This document shows, one piece after another, positions 53,194-61,217 of a DNA stretch of 64,000 bases. The DNA is from an uncultured Steroidobacter sp. (lineage in GTDB: Bacteria > Pseudomonadota > Gammaproteobacteria > Steroidobacterales > Steroidobacteraceae). Position numbers and translations under genes: made by a program. The DNA lies in the NCBI GenBank assembly GCA_938008435.1, contig CALLKK010000002.1, positions 12,928 to 76,927 on the forward strand, given 5' to 3'. The notes under the pieces were generated by a model. The model did no database searches. It had not been told where the DNA came from and saw only the letters and a list, made by a program, of their open reading frames with translations. The stretch's first letter is position 1. Every line of letters starts with the position of its first letter.

Positions 53194-54588
53194 TCAGCGT
53201 GCGCCCTTACGCCACAGGATCACTTCGACTGTTTGCACAAGGATCGCGAGATAAAAGAGCAGGCTGTGGTTTTTCACGTAGAAGAGATCGTACTGCAGCT
53301 TCTCGGCTGCGTCCTGCTCCGAGGAACCGTACGGGTAGCAGAGCTGCGCCCATCCCGTGATGCCCGGCTTGATCGAATGACGCTCGCGATAGTACGGGAT
53401 GCGTTCGTTCAGCTGCTCGACGAATTCGGGCCGCTCGGGCCTCGGTCCCACGAAGCTCATTTCGCCTCGCAGCACATTCAGGATTTGCGGCAGCTCGTCG
53501 ATCCGCGTCATGCGAATGAATGCACCGACCCGCGTCACACGGCTGTCATTCTTCTGCGCCCATTGCGCCCCGTCGCGCTCGGCGTCCTCGCGCATGCTGC
53601 GGAACTTGAGCAGGCGGAACGGCCGCCCGTACTGTCCGACGCGCACCTGCCGATAGAAGATGGTCGCCCTGGGGCCTTCCGTGATTTTGATGGCAAGCGC
53701 CGTCGCAATCATGATCGGGAGGGTGAGCACCAACAGGAACAGGCTGGCGATGATGTCGAAGGCCCGCTCGAGGACGCTGTGCAGGCGCCCCTGCCGAAAG
53801 CCCTCGGAAAAGATCATCCAGCTCGGGTTGAGCACGTCGAGGCGGACTTTGCCTGTCTCACGCTCCAGGAAGGTCACGAGGTCGGTGATGTCGACGCCCT
53901 CGAGCCGGCACTCGAGCAGCTGATCCATAGGAAACTGCCGTCGGCGATCGTCCATCGCAACGACGATCTCATCGACTTCCTTCTGCCTGCAGAGCGTCAA
54001 CAGGTCGCTCTCGACCGTGAGCTTCGCATCGGCGGGAACGCCATCGACCTCGTCGCCCTCAGCCGGCACGTAGCCGACCACGATGAACCCGCGACGATCC
54101 GAGCGGCGCCGCAGTTTCGCGATGCTCGCCGCGCGCCGACCGGCGCCATACACGAGCACGCGCCGCTTGAAGATGTCCTCGTCGACGAGCTTTTCGAACA
54201 CCGTGCGCAGGATGAAGGAGGCCGCGAACGCGACGGTACACGTCAACAGAAGTTGCGAGCGACTGATGCTGAGCGTTGGCATAAGATACGCCAGGATGGC
54301 GATGAGCATCGCCCCACCCAGCACGCTCGCCGCGACGCGCGCCAAAACGCCCGCGAGCCGCGACCGCTGCCGTGCGTTGTACAAGCCCGTCGAGGCCATG
54401 GCGACAAAGAGCACAGCAGCAAACAGAAGCCCGGTCCCCCAGTGCACCTCCCAGGCATCGACCGGCAACCCGGCAGCACGCCCGAGTAGCGGCGCCACCC
54501 ACGGTGCCACGAAAAAGAGCACAGCCTCCATCAGCGCCAGAAGCGCAAGCGGCAGCTGCCAATAGTGCTGAAAGATCCGAATCGCCAC
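53194..54588 (-). CDS. XrtA-type initiating sugar transferase (TIGR03013-like)
   Basis: 464 residues from GTG 54588. Four to five N-terminal transmembrane helices, a Rossmann-like CoA-binding-type domain (RRVLVYGAGRRAASIAKL), another helix and the C-terminal bacterial sugar transferase domain (VGQYGRPFRLLKFRSM, RVTRVGAFIRMTRIDELPQ, MSFVGPRPERPEF). It transfers a sugar-1-phosphate to undecaprenyl phosphate to begin EPS synthesis. GGGGAAAG precedes the GTG by about 10 bases; a GTG at 54636 would add an Arg-rich tail. It heads the prsK-prsR transcription unit. Confidence 0.9.
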   Translation of the reverse strand: MAIRIFQHYWQLPLALLALMEAVLFFVAPWVAPLLGRAAGLPVDAWEVHWGTGLLFAAVLFVAMASTGLYNARQRSRLAGVLARVAASVLGGAMLIAILAYLMPTLSISRSQLLLTCTVAFAASFILRTVFEKLVDEDIFKRRVLVYGAGRRAASIAKLRRRSDRRGFIVVGYVPAEGDEVDGVPADAKLTVESDLLTLCRQKEVDEIVVAMDDRRRQFPMDQLLECRLEGVDITDLVTFLERETGKVRLDVLNPSWMIFSEGFRQGRLHSVLERAFDIIASLFLLVLTLPIMIATALAIKITEGPRATIFYRQVRVGQYGRPFRLLKFRSMREDAERDGAQWAQKNDSRVTRVGAFIRMTRIDELPQILNVLRGEMSFVGPRPERPEFVEQLNERIPYYRERHSIKPGITGWAQLCYPYGSSEQDAAEKLQYDLFYVKNHSLLFYLAILVQTVEVILWRKGAR

Positions 54589-54759
54589 GAAGCGCTTTCC
54601 CCTTCCTCTCTTTCCTCGCCAATGACGGCAGTGCACGCAGGCGCAGCCTAGAACGCCCGTCGATCGTGGCGTGACACCAACTTAAGCGAAGAACTTAGAG
54701 GGCTGGATCGAACTGTCGTACATGAGCCGCCAAGTCTAGTGGTTTCCACGCGACGGCCC

Positions 54760-54773
54760 GTGACTGCAGTCAC
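54760..54773. promoter_or_regulatory. Perfect 14-bp palindrome between sugar transferase and bfd genes
   Basis: GTGACTGCAGTCAC is a perfect dyad in the 267-bp spacer between the divergent EPS sugar transferase gene (start 54588) and bfd (start 54856). It is a plausible operator. No named regulator matches it confidently. Confidence 0.45.
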
Positions 54774-54795
54774 AAGGCGAAGTGAACTATTGTAA

Positions 54796-54824
54796 TTGAC
54801 AATGATTCGCATTTGGTTTTAGAT
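54796..54824 (+). promoter_or_regulatory. bfd promoter with overlapping Fur box
   Basis: A perfect -35 TTGACA (54796-54801) is followed 17 bp later by TTAGAT as a poor -10. Overlapping it, 54798-54816 matches the 19-bp Fur consensus at 12 positions, with the core AATGATTCGCATT matching 10 of 13. Fur binding here would repress bfd when iron is plentiful, as in other gammaproteobacteria. Confidence 0.7.
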
Positions 54825-54855
54825 GTGCCCGTACGCTCGCTACATCACGACTACC

Positions 54856-55044
54856 ATGTACGTCTGCCTCTGCAACGGCATCAGCGACCGCCAGATCCGC
54901 GAATGCGTCGACCGCGGCGCAACGACGCTGGACGAGGTCCAAGCTCGTCTTCCCGTCGCCAACTGCTGCGGTTGCTGCGAGAGCACGGCGCGCGAAATCA
55001 TCGAGCTACATGCCGAGTCGAAGTCGCGACCGATCGCGGCCTAG
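54856..55044 (+). CDS. bfd: Bacterioferritin-associated ferredoxin
   Basis: 62-residue [2Fe-2S] protein, very close to E. coli Bfd at the N-terminus (MYVCLCNGISDRQIREC). The cluster ligands are Cys in CLC and the CGCC pair in VANCCGCCES. It reduces the ferric core of bacterioferritin to release iron. ATG 54856 was chosen over an in-frame ATG 11 codons upstream because it gives the conserved MYVCLCNG start. It is preceded by a Fur box and followed after 109 bp by bfr. Confidence 0.93.
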   Translation: MYVCLCNGISDRQIRECVDRGATTLDEVQARLPVANCCGCCESTAREIIELHAESKSRPIAA

Positions 55045-55153
55045 TCTCCCTCCGACGATTTCCTCGATCGACACAACGAGGCTACCGGATTCGCGGTTGC
55101 CCCTCGACTGAGGGGCGCGAATAATGGCGGCTCGTCGACTTTCGGAGCCCGCA

Positions 55154-55624
55154 ATGCAAGGCAGCCCTACCGTCATTCGTCATCTCAACGTCGTGCTCAA
55201 GAACGAGCTCACCGCGATCAACCAATATTTTCTGCACGCGCGCATGTTCGACAACTGGGGGCTCAAGCGACTCGCAAAGCGCACGCGCGAAGAATCCATC
55301 GACGAGATGAAGCACGCCGACAGGTTGATCGAGCGCATCCTGTTTCTCGAGGGGCTGCCCAATCTGCAGGATCTCGGCAAGCTGCTGATCGGCGAGAACG
55401 TCAAGGAAGCGCTCGAGTGCGATCTCAAGCTCGAGCTGCAAGCGCATCCCGATCTCAGAGCTGCCATCGCCGAATGCGAGAAAGTAGCCGACTACGTCTC
55501 GCGCGATCTCTTCAAGGAAATCCTCGAGTCGGAAGAAGAACACATCGACTGGCTGGAGACGCAGCTCGATCTCATTGCAAGGATCGGGATCGAGAACTAT
55601 TGCCAGAGCCAACTCGAGGAGTAG
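55154..55624 (+). CDS. bfr: Bacterioferritin
   Basis: 156-residue haem-containing ferritin. The ferroxidase ligands E18, E51 and H54, the haem ligand M52 (in ESIDEMKHAD), E94 and the later E/H pair (ESEEEHIDWLE) are all present, so it should be active. ATG 55154 with GGAG 6 bases upstream gives the canonical N-terminus MQGSPTVIRHLN; an in-frame ATG at 55124 is unlikely. It forms a 24-mer iron store in the cytoplasm and works with Bfd. Confidence 0.95.
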   Translation: MQGSPTVIRHLNVVLKNELTAINQYFLHARMFDNWGLKRLAKRTREESIDEMKHADRLIERILFLEGLPNLQDLGKLLIGENVKEALECDLKLELQAHPDLRAAIAECEKVADYVSRDLFKEILESEEEHIDWLETQLDLIARIGIENYCQSQLEE

Positions 55625-55631
55625 GAAAGCC

Positions 55632-55688
55632 TGCCGGCGGCGGGTCTAGCTGATGGTCTTCGAGACGACCTCAGACAAGCCGCCGGCA
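55632..55688. terminator. Long inverted repeat between convergent bfr and lipoprotein genes
   Basis: TGCCGGCGGC at 55632-55641 pairs perfectly with GCCGCCGGCA at 55679-55688. Inside the 37-base loop GTCT-TCG-AGAC makes a nested hairpin. The right arm lies in the last codons of the lipoprotein gene. It may act as a shared 3' structure for both transcripts; there is no U-tract. Confidence 0.4.
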
Positions 55689-56317
55689 ATCCCACGGCTG
55701 TTGACCGCCGCCACTGCGAAGTACCACGTCCCCGAGCTCAAGTTCTCCACCACGTAAAGGCTGAGCGACGGGTTCATCAGCGAGATCCTCTGATCCAACG
55801 CATCGCGGTCCTGGCCGTACCAGATCTCGTATCCGGCGAGATCGGTGAGCACACTGCCATCCGTATTCCGGTCAGGCGGCATCCATGACAGCGTCGCCGA
55901 GCCGACCGCCGCGTCGGTCACAGTGATCGAGAAGGGCGGAAGCGACGTCGAAGCGCGACCATCGGAAACCGAGACGACAATCCTGTGGTAGGTGCCGATG
56001 TCCGCCTCCGTGGGCGTTCCAGACAGCCTCCCCGTTCTCGGATTTAGCGTAAGCCAGCCAGGAAGGTTCTCAGCGGTGAAAGTCAGAGCATCGCCGTCCG
56101 GATCCGTCGCGACAGGCTGGAATGAATAGGACTGCTGCGGTCGCACGGTACTCGCAGGAACTCCATCGATCCGGGGGGCCCGATTGCCGGTACCCGCTCC
56201 GTTACCGTCCCAGGATTGATCGCCAGACGCCGGAGTCCCGCCATCTCCTCCTCCGCAGCCGGTTGCCAACAGCAAGCTGCACACGGCGGTCGCTATCCAG
56301 CGTTGGATCTGCTTCAT
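55646..56317 (-). CDS. Lipoprotein with putative Ig (cadherin-like) and fibronectin III-like domains
   Basis: 223 residues from ATG 56317. Lipobox LLLATGC near residue 20, a Gly/Asp-rich linker, then a He_PIG/dystroglycan-type Ig domain (YSFQPVATDPDGDALTFTAENLPGWLTLNPRTGRLSG split around TEADIGTYHRIVVSVSD) and a fibronectin III-like domain (ATLSWMPPDRNTDGS, GTWYFAVAAVNSRGIAG). It is a surface binding or adhesion protein; the ligand is unknown. GGAG precedes the ATG. A sigma-54-like promoter lies about 55 bp upstream, pointing to PrsR or GlrR control. Confidence 0.75.
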   Translation of the reverse strand: MKQIQRWIATAVCSLLLATGCGGGDGGTPASGDQSWDGNGAGTGNRAPRIDGVPASTVRPQQSYSFQPVATDPDGDALTFTAENLPGWLTLNPRTGRLSGTPTEADIGTYHRIVVSVSDGRASTSLPPFSITVTDAAVGSATLSWMPPDRNTDGSVLTDLAGYEIWYGQDRDALDQRISLMNPSLSLYVVENLSSGTWYFAVAAVNSRGIAGGLSEVVSKTIS

Positions 56318-56369
56318 CGGTCTCCAGGAAGACAATTAGTCGTTAGGTCCGGCGGGACTGGCTCTTATG

Positions 56370-56386
56370 TACAATGGCCATGCCAA
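56370..56386 (-). promoter_or_regulatory. Sigma-54-like promoter for the Ig-domain lipoprotein
   Basis: On the minus strand TTGGCATG, four bases (GCCA), TTGTA matches the -24/-12 consensus YTGGCACG-N4-TTGCW at 11 of 13 positions. The -24 GG is intact, while the -12 GC is GT. The predicted transcript would start near 56359, about 40 bases before the ATG at 56317. Two sigma-54 activators (GlrR and PrsR) are encoded in this window. Confidence 0.55.
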
Positions 56387-56720
56387 AAGGAAAAAGTTAC
56401 GTACTGATAAGCACTTAGGGTGACCGCCCAGGCAACTCGGTTGTGCCGACTGTCTCCGATCACCGACGGAGCCGTTTGACGTTCGCAAGAGATCGATCGT
56501 ATTTTTTTGATTTTGCTCACAATTCCGTCGTCGCGCCGAAGCGACAGCCTTGTCAGCATCTTCGATCTTTACTGACGACACTCGGATGCCCCTCCGCGCG
56601 ACCGGTGCGCGACGCTGCTTAAGCGTGCTCGGCACAACTCCGCTGGTCCTGCAAGCACCCGCGTCCAAACCTCGCTCGCGGATCAATCACGCACGCGAGC
56701 GAGTTCTTCGCTACGAAAAC

Positions 56721-56749
56721 TTGACTTACTCGCTCGACGTTCATAGAGT
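56721..56749 (+). promoter_or_regulatory. Sigma-70 promoter of tRNA-Ala/tRNA-Glu
   Basis: TTGACT, exactly 17 bases, TAGAGT, followed by a GC-rich discriminator (GCGCGGC) of the sort that gives stringent control of stable RNA genes. The first tRNA starts 15 bases after the -10. Confidence 0.8.
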
Positions 56750-56764
56750 GCGCGGCTCCCGCGT

Positions 56765-56840
<76 letters not shown>

Positions 56841-56858
56841 AGCCCTCATCGCTTCAGC

Positions 56859-56934
56859 GTCCCCATCGTCTAGAGGCCTAGGACATCGCCCTTTCACGGC
56901 GGTAACCGGGGTTCGAATCCCCGTGGGGACGCCA
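56859..56934 (+). tRNA. tRNA-Glu (TTC)
   Basis: 76 bases with encoded CCA, nearly identical to the E. coli tRNA-Glu. Anticodon loop CTTTCAC gives TTC; the T arm CGGGG-TTCGAAT-CCCCG is intact. It lies 18 bp after tRNA-Ala, in the same transcript. A weak hairpin AGCCCC/GGGGCT at 56975-56993 follows. The gene for its synthetase, gltX, is 245 bp away on the other strand. Confidence 0.97.
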
Positions 56935-57178
56935 TCTCAAGACTCAAAAAACGATAGCGTCATCAAGGATGGAAAGCCCCAAGACGAGGGGCTAGGTAAA
57001 CTCGCCGGAACAAAGTAGAGATCGCCTGCGCCGCCTCAGGAGCAAGGGAATGCGAGCGCGACGGGAGCTTTCTCGCTGACTTTTCTCAGCGGTTGACCAG
57101 CGCGGGATGAGCGTTTCGAGACTCGAAGGGATTCAACGACTCATTAGAACTATTGAGCCAGCCGTCGTAGCCTAGGCA

Positions 57179-58579
57179 TCAAACCCGGCCGCAGTATTCC
57201 ACTGCCTTTTTGAGCCGCTGCAACGTCATCTCGCGTCCCAGCACTTCGAGGGTGACATCAATCGGCGGCGAGACGGACGTCCCAGACACCGCCACACGGA
57301 TCGGTTGCGCCACTTTGCCGAGGCCGACGCCCAGCTGCGTGGCGGTATCGTTCACCGCTTGGTGAATGGCGGCCGCTGACCACGTCTCGAGCGCTCCCAG
57401 CTTCTCCATGACGAGCTCGAGTGCAGGCTTGGCTTCCGCAGTCAGATTCTTCTTCGCCGCCTTCTCGTCGTACGCGGCAGGCTCGCGGAAGAAGAACACG
57501 CTGTTCTGAGCCATCTCCTTCAGCGTCTTCGCACGCTCCTGCTGGCTCTTGGCCACCGCCGCCAGCTTCTCCTCGTCGTCCACGGGGACGCCGAGCGCAG
57601 CAAGGTGCGGCTTGAGATGCTTGGCTAGGTGCTCAGGCGTCGAGCGCATGATGTGCTGCTGGTTGAGCCACAACAGCTTGTCCGGATTGAACGCCGAGGC
57701 GGCCTTGTTGACGTCCTTGATGTCGAAAAGCCGGATCATCTCTTCGAGCGAGAAGACTTCCTGGTCGCCGTGCGACCAACCGAGCCGCACGAGGTAGTTG
57801 AGCAGCGCCTCGGGCAGATAGCCTTCCTCGCGATACTGCAGGACGCTCACGGCACCATGACGCTTCGAGAGCTTCGCGCCGTCCGCTCCCAGGATCATCG
57901 GCACGTGCGCGTACTTGGGCGGCGTGCCGCCCAGCGCCTTCAGCATGTTGATCTGCCTGGGCGTGTTGTTGAGGTGGTCATCCCCGCGGATCACGTGCGT
58001 GATGCGCATGTCCCAATCGTCCACGACCACGCAGAAGTTGTACGTCGGCGTCCCATCCGAGCGGGCGATGATGAGGTCATCGAGCTCGGAGTTCTCGAAG
58101 CGGACGTTGCCGTGGATCTCGTCCTCGACGATCACCACACCTTCCTGCGGGTTCTTGAAGCGGATGACCGGATCGACGCCAGGACGCGGCTCCGTGCGAT
58201 GCCGGCACGTACCGTCATAGCGCGGCTTCTGCTTCGCCTCGAGCTGGCGAGCGCGCATCGCCTCGAGCTCTTCCTTCGTGCAGTAGCAGCGATAGGCGTG
58301 CCCAGAGGCAAGGAATTGCTCCAGCACCTCACGGTACCGGTCCATCCGGCGCGTCTGATAGAAGGGACCCTCGTCGGCGTGCAGGCCGAGCCACTCCATG
58401 CCGTCCAGAATGACTTGCGTGGCCTCCTCGGTCGAGCGCTCGCGGTCGGTGTCCTCGATGCGCAGGACGAACACGCCGCCGTGACGCTTAGCGTACAGCC
58501 ACGAGAACAAGGCGGTACGGACACCGCCGATGTGCAACATCCCGGTGGGACTAGGAGCGAAGCGAGTGCGAACTGTCAT
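57179..58579 (-). CDS. gltX: Glutamyl-tRNA synthetase
   Basis: 466-residue class I synthetase that charges tRNA-Glu. HIGH-type motif FAPSPTGMLHIGGVRTALF at the N-terminus; the zinc region is present with Cys in YRCYCTKEELE and a Cys/His in GTCRHR; the KMSKS-type loop is KLSKRHGAVS. Length is normal. Convergent to the tRNA-Ala/tRNA-Glu unit. The ATG at 58579 gives the standard MTVRTRFAPSPTG start. Confidence 0.97.
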   Translation of the reverse strand: MTVRTRFAPSPTGMLHIGGVRTALFSWLYAKRHGGVFVLRIEDTDRERSTEEATQVILDGMEWLGLHADEGPFYQTRRMDRYREVLEQFLASGHAYRCYCTKEELEAMRARQLEAKQKPRYDGTCRHRTEPRPGVDPVIRFKNPQEGVVIVEDEIHGNVRFENSELDDLIIARSDGTPTYNFCVVVDDWDMRITHVIRGDDHLNNTPRQINMLKALGGTPPKYAHVPMILGADGAKLSKRHGAVSVLQYREEGYLPEALLNYLVRLGWSHGDQEVFSLEEMIRLFDIKDVNKAASAFNPDKLLWLNQQHIMRSTPEHLAKHLKPHLAALGVPVDDEEKLAAVAKSQQERAKTLKEMAQNSVFFFREPAAYDEKAAKKNLTAEAKPALELVMEKLGALETWSAAAIHQAVNDTATQLGVGLGKVAQPIRVAVSGTSVSPPIDVTLEVLGREMTLQRLKKAVEYCGRV

Positions 58580-58687
58580 GGATGTCCGGCGATTCGTGGA
58601 TCGTGACCCGACCGAGCGAGCTCCTCCTCGCGGGATACGGACATCCCCGCGCCAGTCACGAGTCGCTCATCACGATTTACGCGAGAG

Positions 58688-58762
58688 TGGTGGGCGGTAC
58701 AGGGATTGAACCTGTGACCCCTGCCGTGTGAAAGCAGTGCTCTACCGCTGAGCTAACCGCCC
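58688..58762 (-). tRNA. tRNA-Val (CAC)
   Basis: 75 bases on the minus strand with encoded CCA. Acceptor GGGCGGT/ACCGCCC; anticodon arm CTGCT-TTCACAC-GGCAG gives CAC; T arm ACAGG-TTCAATC-CCTGT. It lies between gltX and an orphan receiver gene. Confidence 0.95.
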
Positions 58763-58873
58763 AAAGAATCGACCGAAACTCGATGCACTTGGACGAACCG
58801 GCGCCCGGTTCGGAAGGGCCGCTAGTGTAGGCAGCGCGAGCCGCAGGGTCAACGGATCAGGCGCCCGAAAAGC

Positions 58874-59326
58874 TCATGCGACGGCACCCCCGGCGGTCGC
58901 GGCGCAATTGAACTGGGCACAGTAGGCGCCCACCGAGCCGACGGCCTCCATGTAGGCCCCGAACTCGACTGGCTTACGGACGTAACTGTTGGCCCCTGCC
59001 TGGTAGCTGGCAAGCACGTCGGACTCCTGTCCCGAGGACGTGAGCACGACGACCGGCACATGCCGCGTATGAGGGTTGGACCGAATCCTCCCGAGCACCG
59101 CGATCCCGTCCAATTTGGGAAGCTTCAGGTCGAGCAGCACGAACGTGGGGAGCACGCTTGGGTCACGCCCCGCATGGCGCCCCGTGCACAGGAGAAAATC
59201 GATGGCTTCGGCCCCATCCCGCATCACGACGACCTCGTGTGTGATACCCCGTTTACGTAAGCTGAGCAGCGTCAACTCCTCGTCGTCGGGATTGTCTTCG
59301 ACGAGCAGGATAAACGGCGCGCCCAC
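58874..59326 (-). CDS. Single-domain response regulator (Rcp1-like)
   Basis: 150 residues, a stand-alone receiver domain. Acidic pair E10/D11 (LLVEDNPDDEELTL), phospho-acceptor D66 in FVLLDLKLPKLDG, conserved Thr/Ser in VVVLTSSGQ and Lys in SYVRKPVEF. The N-terminal NPDDEELT box is typical of Rcp1-type regulators paired with bacteriophytochrome or hybrid kinases. GTG 59326 has AGGAG 5 bases upstream and was preferred to a longer Arg-rich start at 59440. No partner kinase is adjacent. Confidence 0.85.
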   Translation of the reverse strand: MGAPFILLVEDNPDDEELTLLSLRKRGITHEVVVMRDGAEAIDFLLCTGRHAGRDPSVLPTFVLLDLKLPKLDGIAVLGRIRSNPHTRHVPVVVLTSSGQESDVLASYQAGANSYVRKPVEFGAYMEAVGSVGAYCAQFNCAATAGGAVA

Positions 59327-59534
59327 GTGAGCTCCTCCATGTCCGCCCCATCGATCACAGATCGGCCGCAGCCCATGCTGTCGTTCTGGGGCGGATCCTC
59401 TGGACCGGCCGACTCGCCTCTTGGAAGGACCGTCATCCAAACGATCCCGCGGAGAATCATCCTAGCTGAGGACGCGGCCGAGACCACTCGGCAAAAGCCC
59501 TGATTTGGGCGGACTAGAAAGGGTTTGAGCAGCC

Positions 59535-59558
59535 GGGCGGCCGCGTGGCCGACCGCCC
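59535..59558 (-). terminator. Possible hairpin downstream of the phosphomannomutase gene
   Basis: GGGCGG and CCGCCC (with extra inner pairs) form a GC-rich stem 20 bases after the stop codon at 59578 on the minus strand. There is no U-tract, so termination is uncertain. Confidence 0.35.
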
Positions 59559-59577
59559 CTGCCGCCTGGGTCAGGCG

Positions 59578-60975
59578 TCAGTGCGCTTCTTCGCCGCCGA
59601 TGAGGCTCAAGAGCTCGGCGGTCTTTTCTTGCATGAGCGCGCGATCGCCCCGGCTTTCGACGTTCAAGCGAATGAGCGGTTCGGTGTTCGATGCACGCAG
59701 GTTGAACCGCCAGCCGTCGAATTCCATGGAAAGCCCGTCTGTGAAGTCCACGGTCCGCGCTGCAGCCTGGTACTTCTCCTGGACACGGCTGATCGTCGCC
59801 TTTGCATCCTCGACCTTGCGGTTGATCTCGCCGCTCGCCGGGAACTTCTCGATGCGCTCGCCCACCAGCCGCGACAACGGCATGTCGAGCTCGCACATGA
59901 GCTGCGTCACCAGCAGCCACGGGATCTGGCCGCTGTCGCAATAACCAAAGTCGCGGAAGTAGTGGTGCGCGCTCATCTCGCCGCCGTAGATGGCGTCAGA
60001 CTGGCGCATGACATCCTTCATGAAGGCGTGCCCGGACTTCGACATCACGGCCTGTCCGCCGAGCTCCTGGATGATGTCGAGCGTGGCCCAGGTCAGGCGC
60101 GGATCGTGGACGATCCTCGCACCACGTTCCTTGCGCAGGAAAGCCGACGCGAGCAGCCCCACGATGTAGTAGCCCTCGATGAACCCCCCGTTCTCGTCGA
60201 ACAGGAAGCACCGATCGTAGTCCCCGTCCCAGGCAACGCCGCAGTCGGCCTTGTGCTTACGGATCGCATCGATGGTCGACTGGCGATTCTCCTCGAGCAT
60301 CGGGTTCGGGACACCGTTCGGGAACGTCCCATCGGGCTCGTGGTTGATCTTGATGAACTCGAACGGCAGGTAAGGCTCGAGCGCGTCGACCACCGCGCCG
60401 GCGCCGCCATTGCCTGCATTGACGACCACCTTGAGCTTCTTGAGCTTGGAGCGGTCGAGGTAGGTCAGCAGGTGCTCGATGTACTTACCCTTTACGTCGA
60501 GCTCGAACTTCTTGCCCTTGCTCGCCGGCTCCGTGAAGGCATTCGCCTCGGCGATGCGCTTGATGTCCTGCAGCCCCGTATCGCCGCTGATCGGCCGTGA
60601 CTGCTCGCGCACGAACTTCATGCCGTTGTAGTCGGGCGGGTTGTGGCTCGCCGTCACCATGATCCCGCCGTCCATCGACTCGCTGAAGGTCGCGAAGTAG
60701 ACAACCTCGGTGCCGCACAGTCCGATGTCGTACACATCGACGCCCGAATCGATGAGCCCTTCGCTCAGTGCTGCGGCCAGCTCCGCGCTCGATAGGCGAA
60801 TGTCGCGGCCCACCACCACGCGCTTCGGCTTCAAGAACTCCGCGTAGGCGCGGCCGATGCGGTAAGCCACGTCGGCATTGAGCTCGCCGGGGATCCGCCC
60901 TCGGTAGTCGTATGCTTTGAAACCGATGATGGGACCAGCGGACGGCTTACGAGCGGACGATTGATCTGAACTCAT
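59578..60975 (-). CDS. manB: Phosphomannomutase/phosphoglucomutase (ManB/AlgC type)
   Basis: 465-residue alpha-D-phosphohexomutase interconverting hexose 6- and 1-phosphates. N-terminal FKAYDYRGRIPGELN, phosphoserine loop MVTASHNPPDYNGMKFV, metal loop DGDYDRCFLFDE, sugar-binding GGEMSAHHYFRDF and the C-terminal phosphate site RASNTEPLIRLNVE. It supplies mannose-1-phosphate to ManC, and possibly glucose- or glucosamine-type 1-phosphates. ATG 60975 has AAGG 8 bases upstream; TTG 60990 is less likely. Confidence 0.93.
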   Translation of the reverse strand: MSSDQSSARKPSAGPIIGFKAYDYRGRIPGELNADVAYRIGRAYAEFLKPKRVVVGRDIRLSSAELAAALSEGLIDSGVDVYDIGLCGTEVVYFATFSESMDGGIMVTASHNPPDYNGMKFVREQSRPISGDTGLQDIKRIAEANAFTEPASKGKKFELDVKGKYIEHLLTYLDRSKLKKLKVVVNAGNGGAGAVVDALEPYLPFEFIKINHEPDGTFPNGVPNPMLEENRQSTIDAIRKHKADCGVAWDGDYDRCFLFDENGGFIEGYYIVGLLASAFLRKERGARIVHDPRLTWATLDIIQELGGQAVMSKSGHAFMKDVMRQSDAIYGGEMSAHHYFRDFGYCDSGQIPWLLVTQLMCELDMPLSRLVGERIEKFPASGEINRKVEDAKATISRVQEKYQAAARTVDFTDGLSMEFDGWRFNLRASNTEPLIRLNVESRGDRALMQEKTAELLSLIGGEEAH

Positions 60976-61217
60976 CTCGATGACCTTCAAGCTTTTGTGA
61001 CGATCGAGCGAACCGCAAGATCGATAATCTCATGCGAACGAGTGCCTCACCCGAACGTTGACTCGCGACGCCCGGTTCCGCTGCATATCTTGCGCGATTT
61101 CCGGCGTCCTTTCGATCTGGAAGCAAGTTGCGGTCCAAGACGAGACCACCCGGGAATCGGCGCGCCGCCCCCTCGGCCCAGGGGCATGCACGCCTCCCTG
61201 CCCGCTGCGTTTGAGAC

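Larger units (their letters stand above)
56318..56764. other. 447-bp spacer between the Ig-like lipoprotein gene and tRNA genes
   Basis: No protein gene was seen. It contains the sigma-54-like site (56370-56386, minus strand), an AT-rich stretch with seven T at about 56501-56508, and the tRNA promoter (56721-56749, plus strand). Other short frames lack support. Confidence 0.4.
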
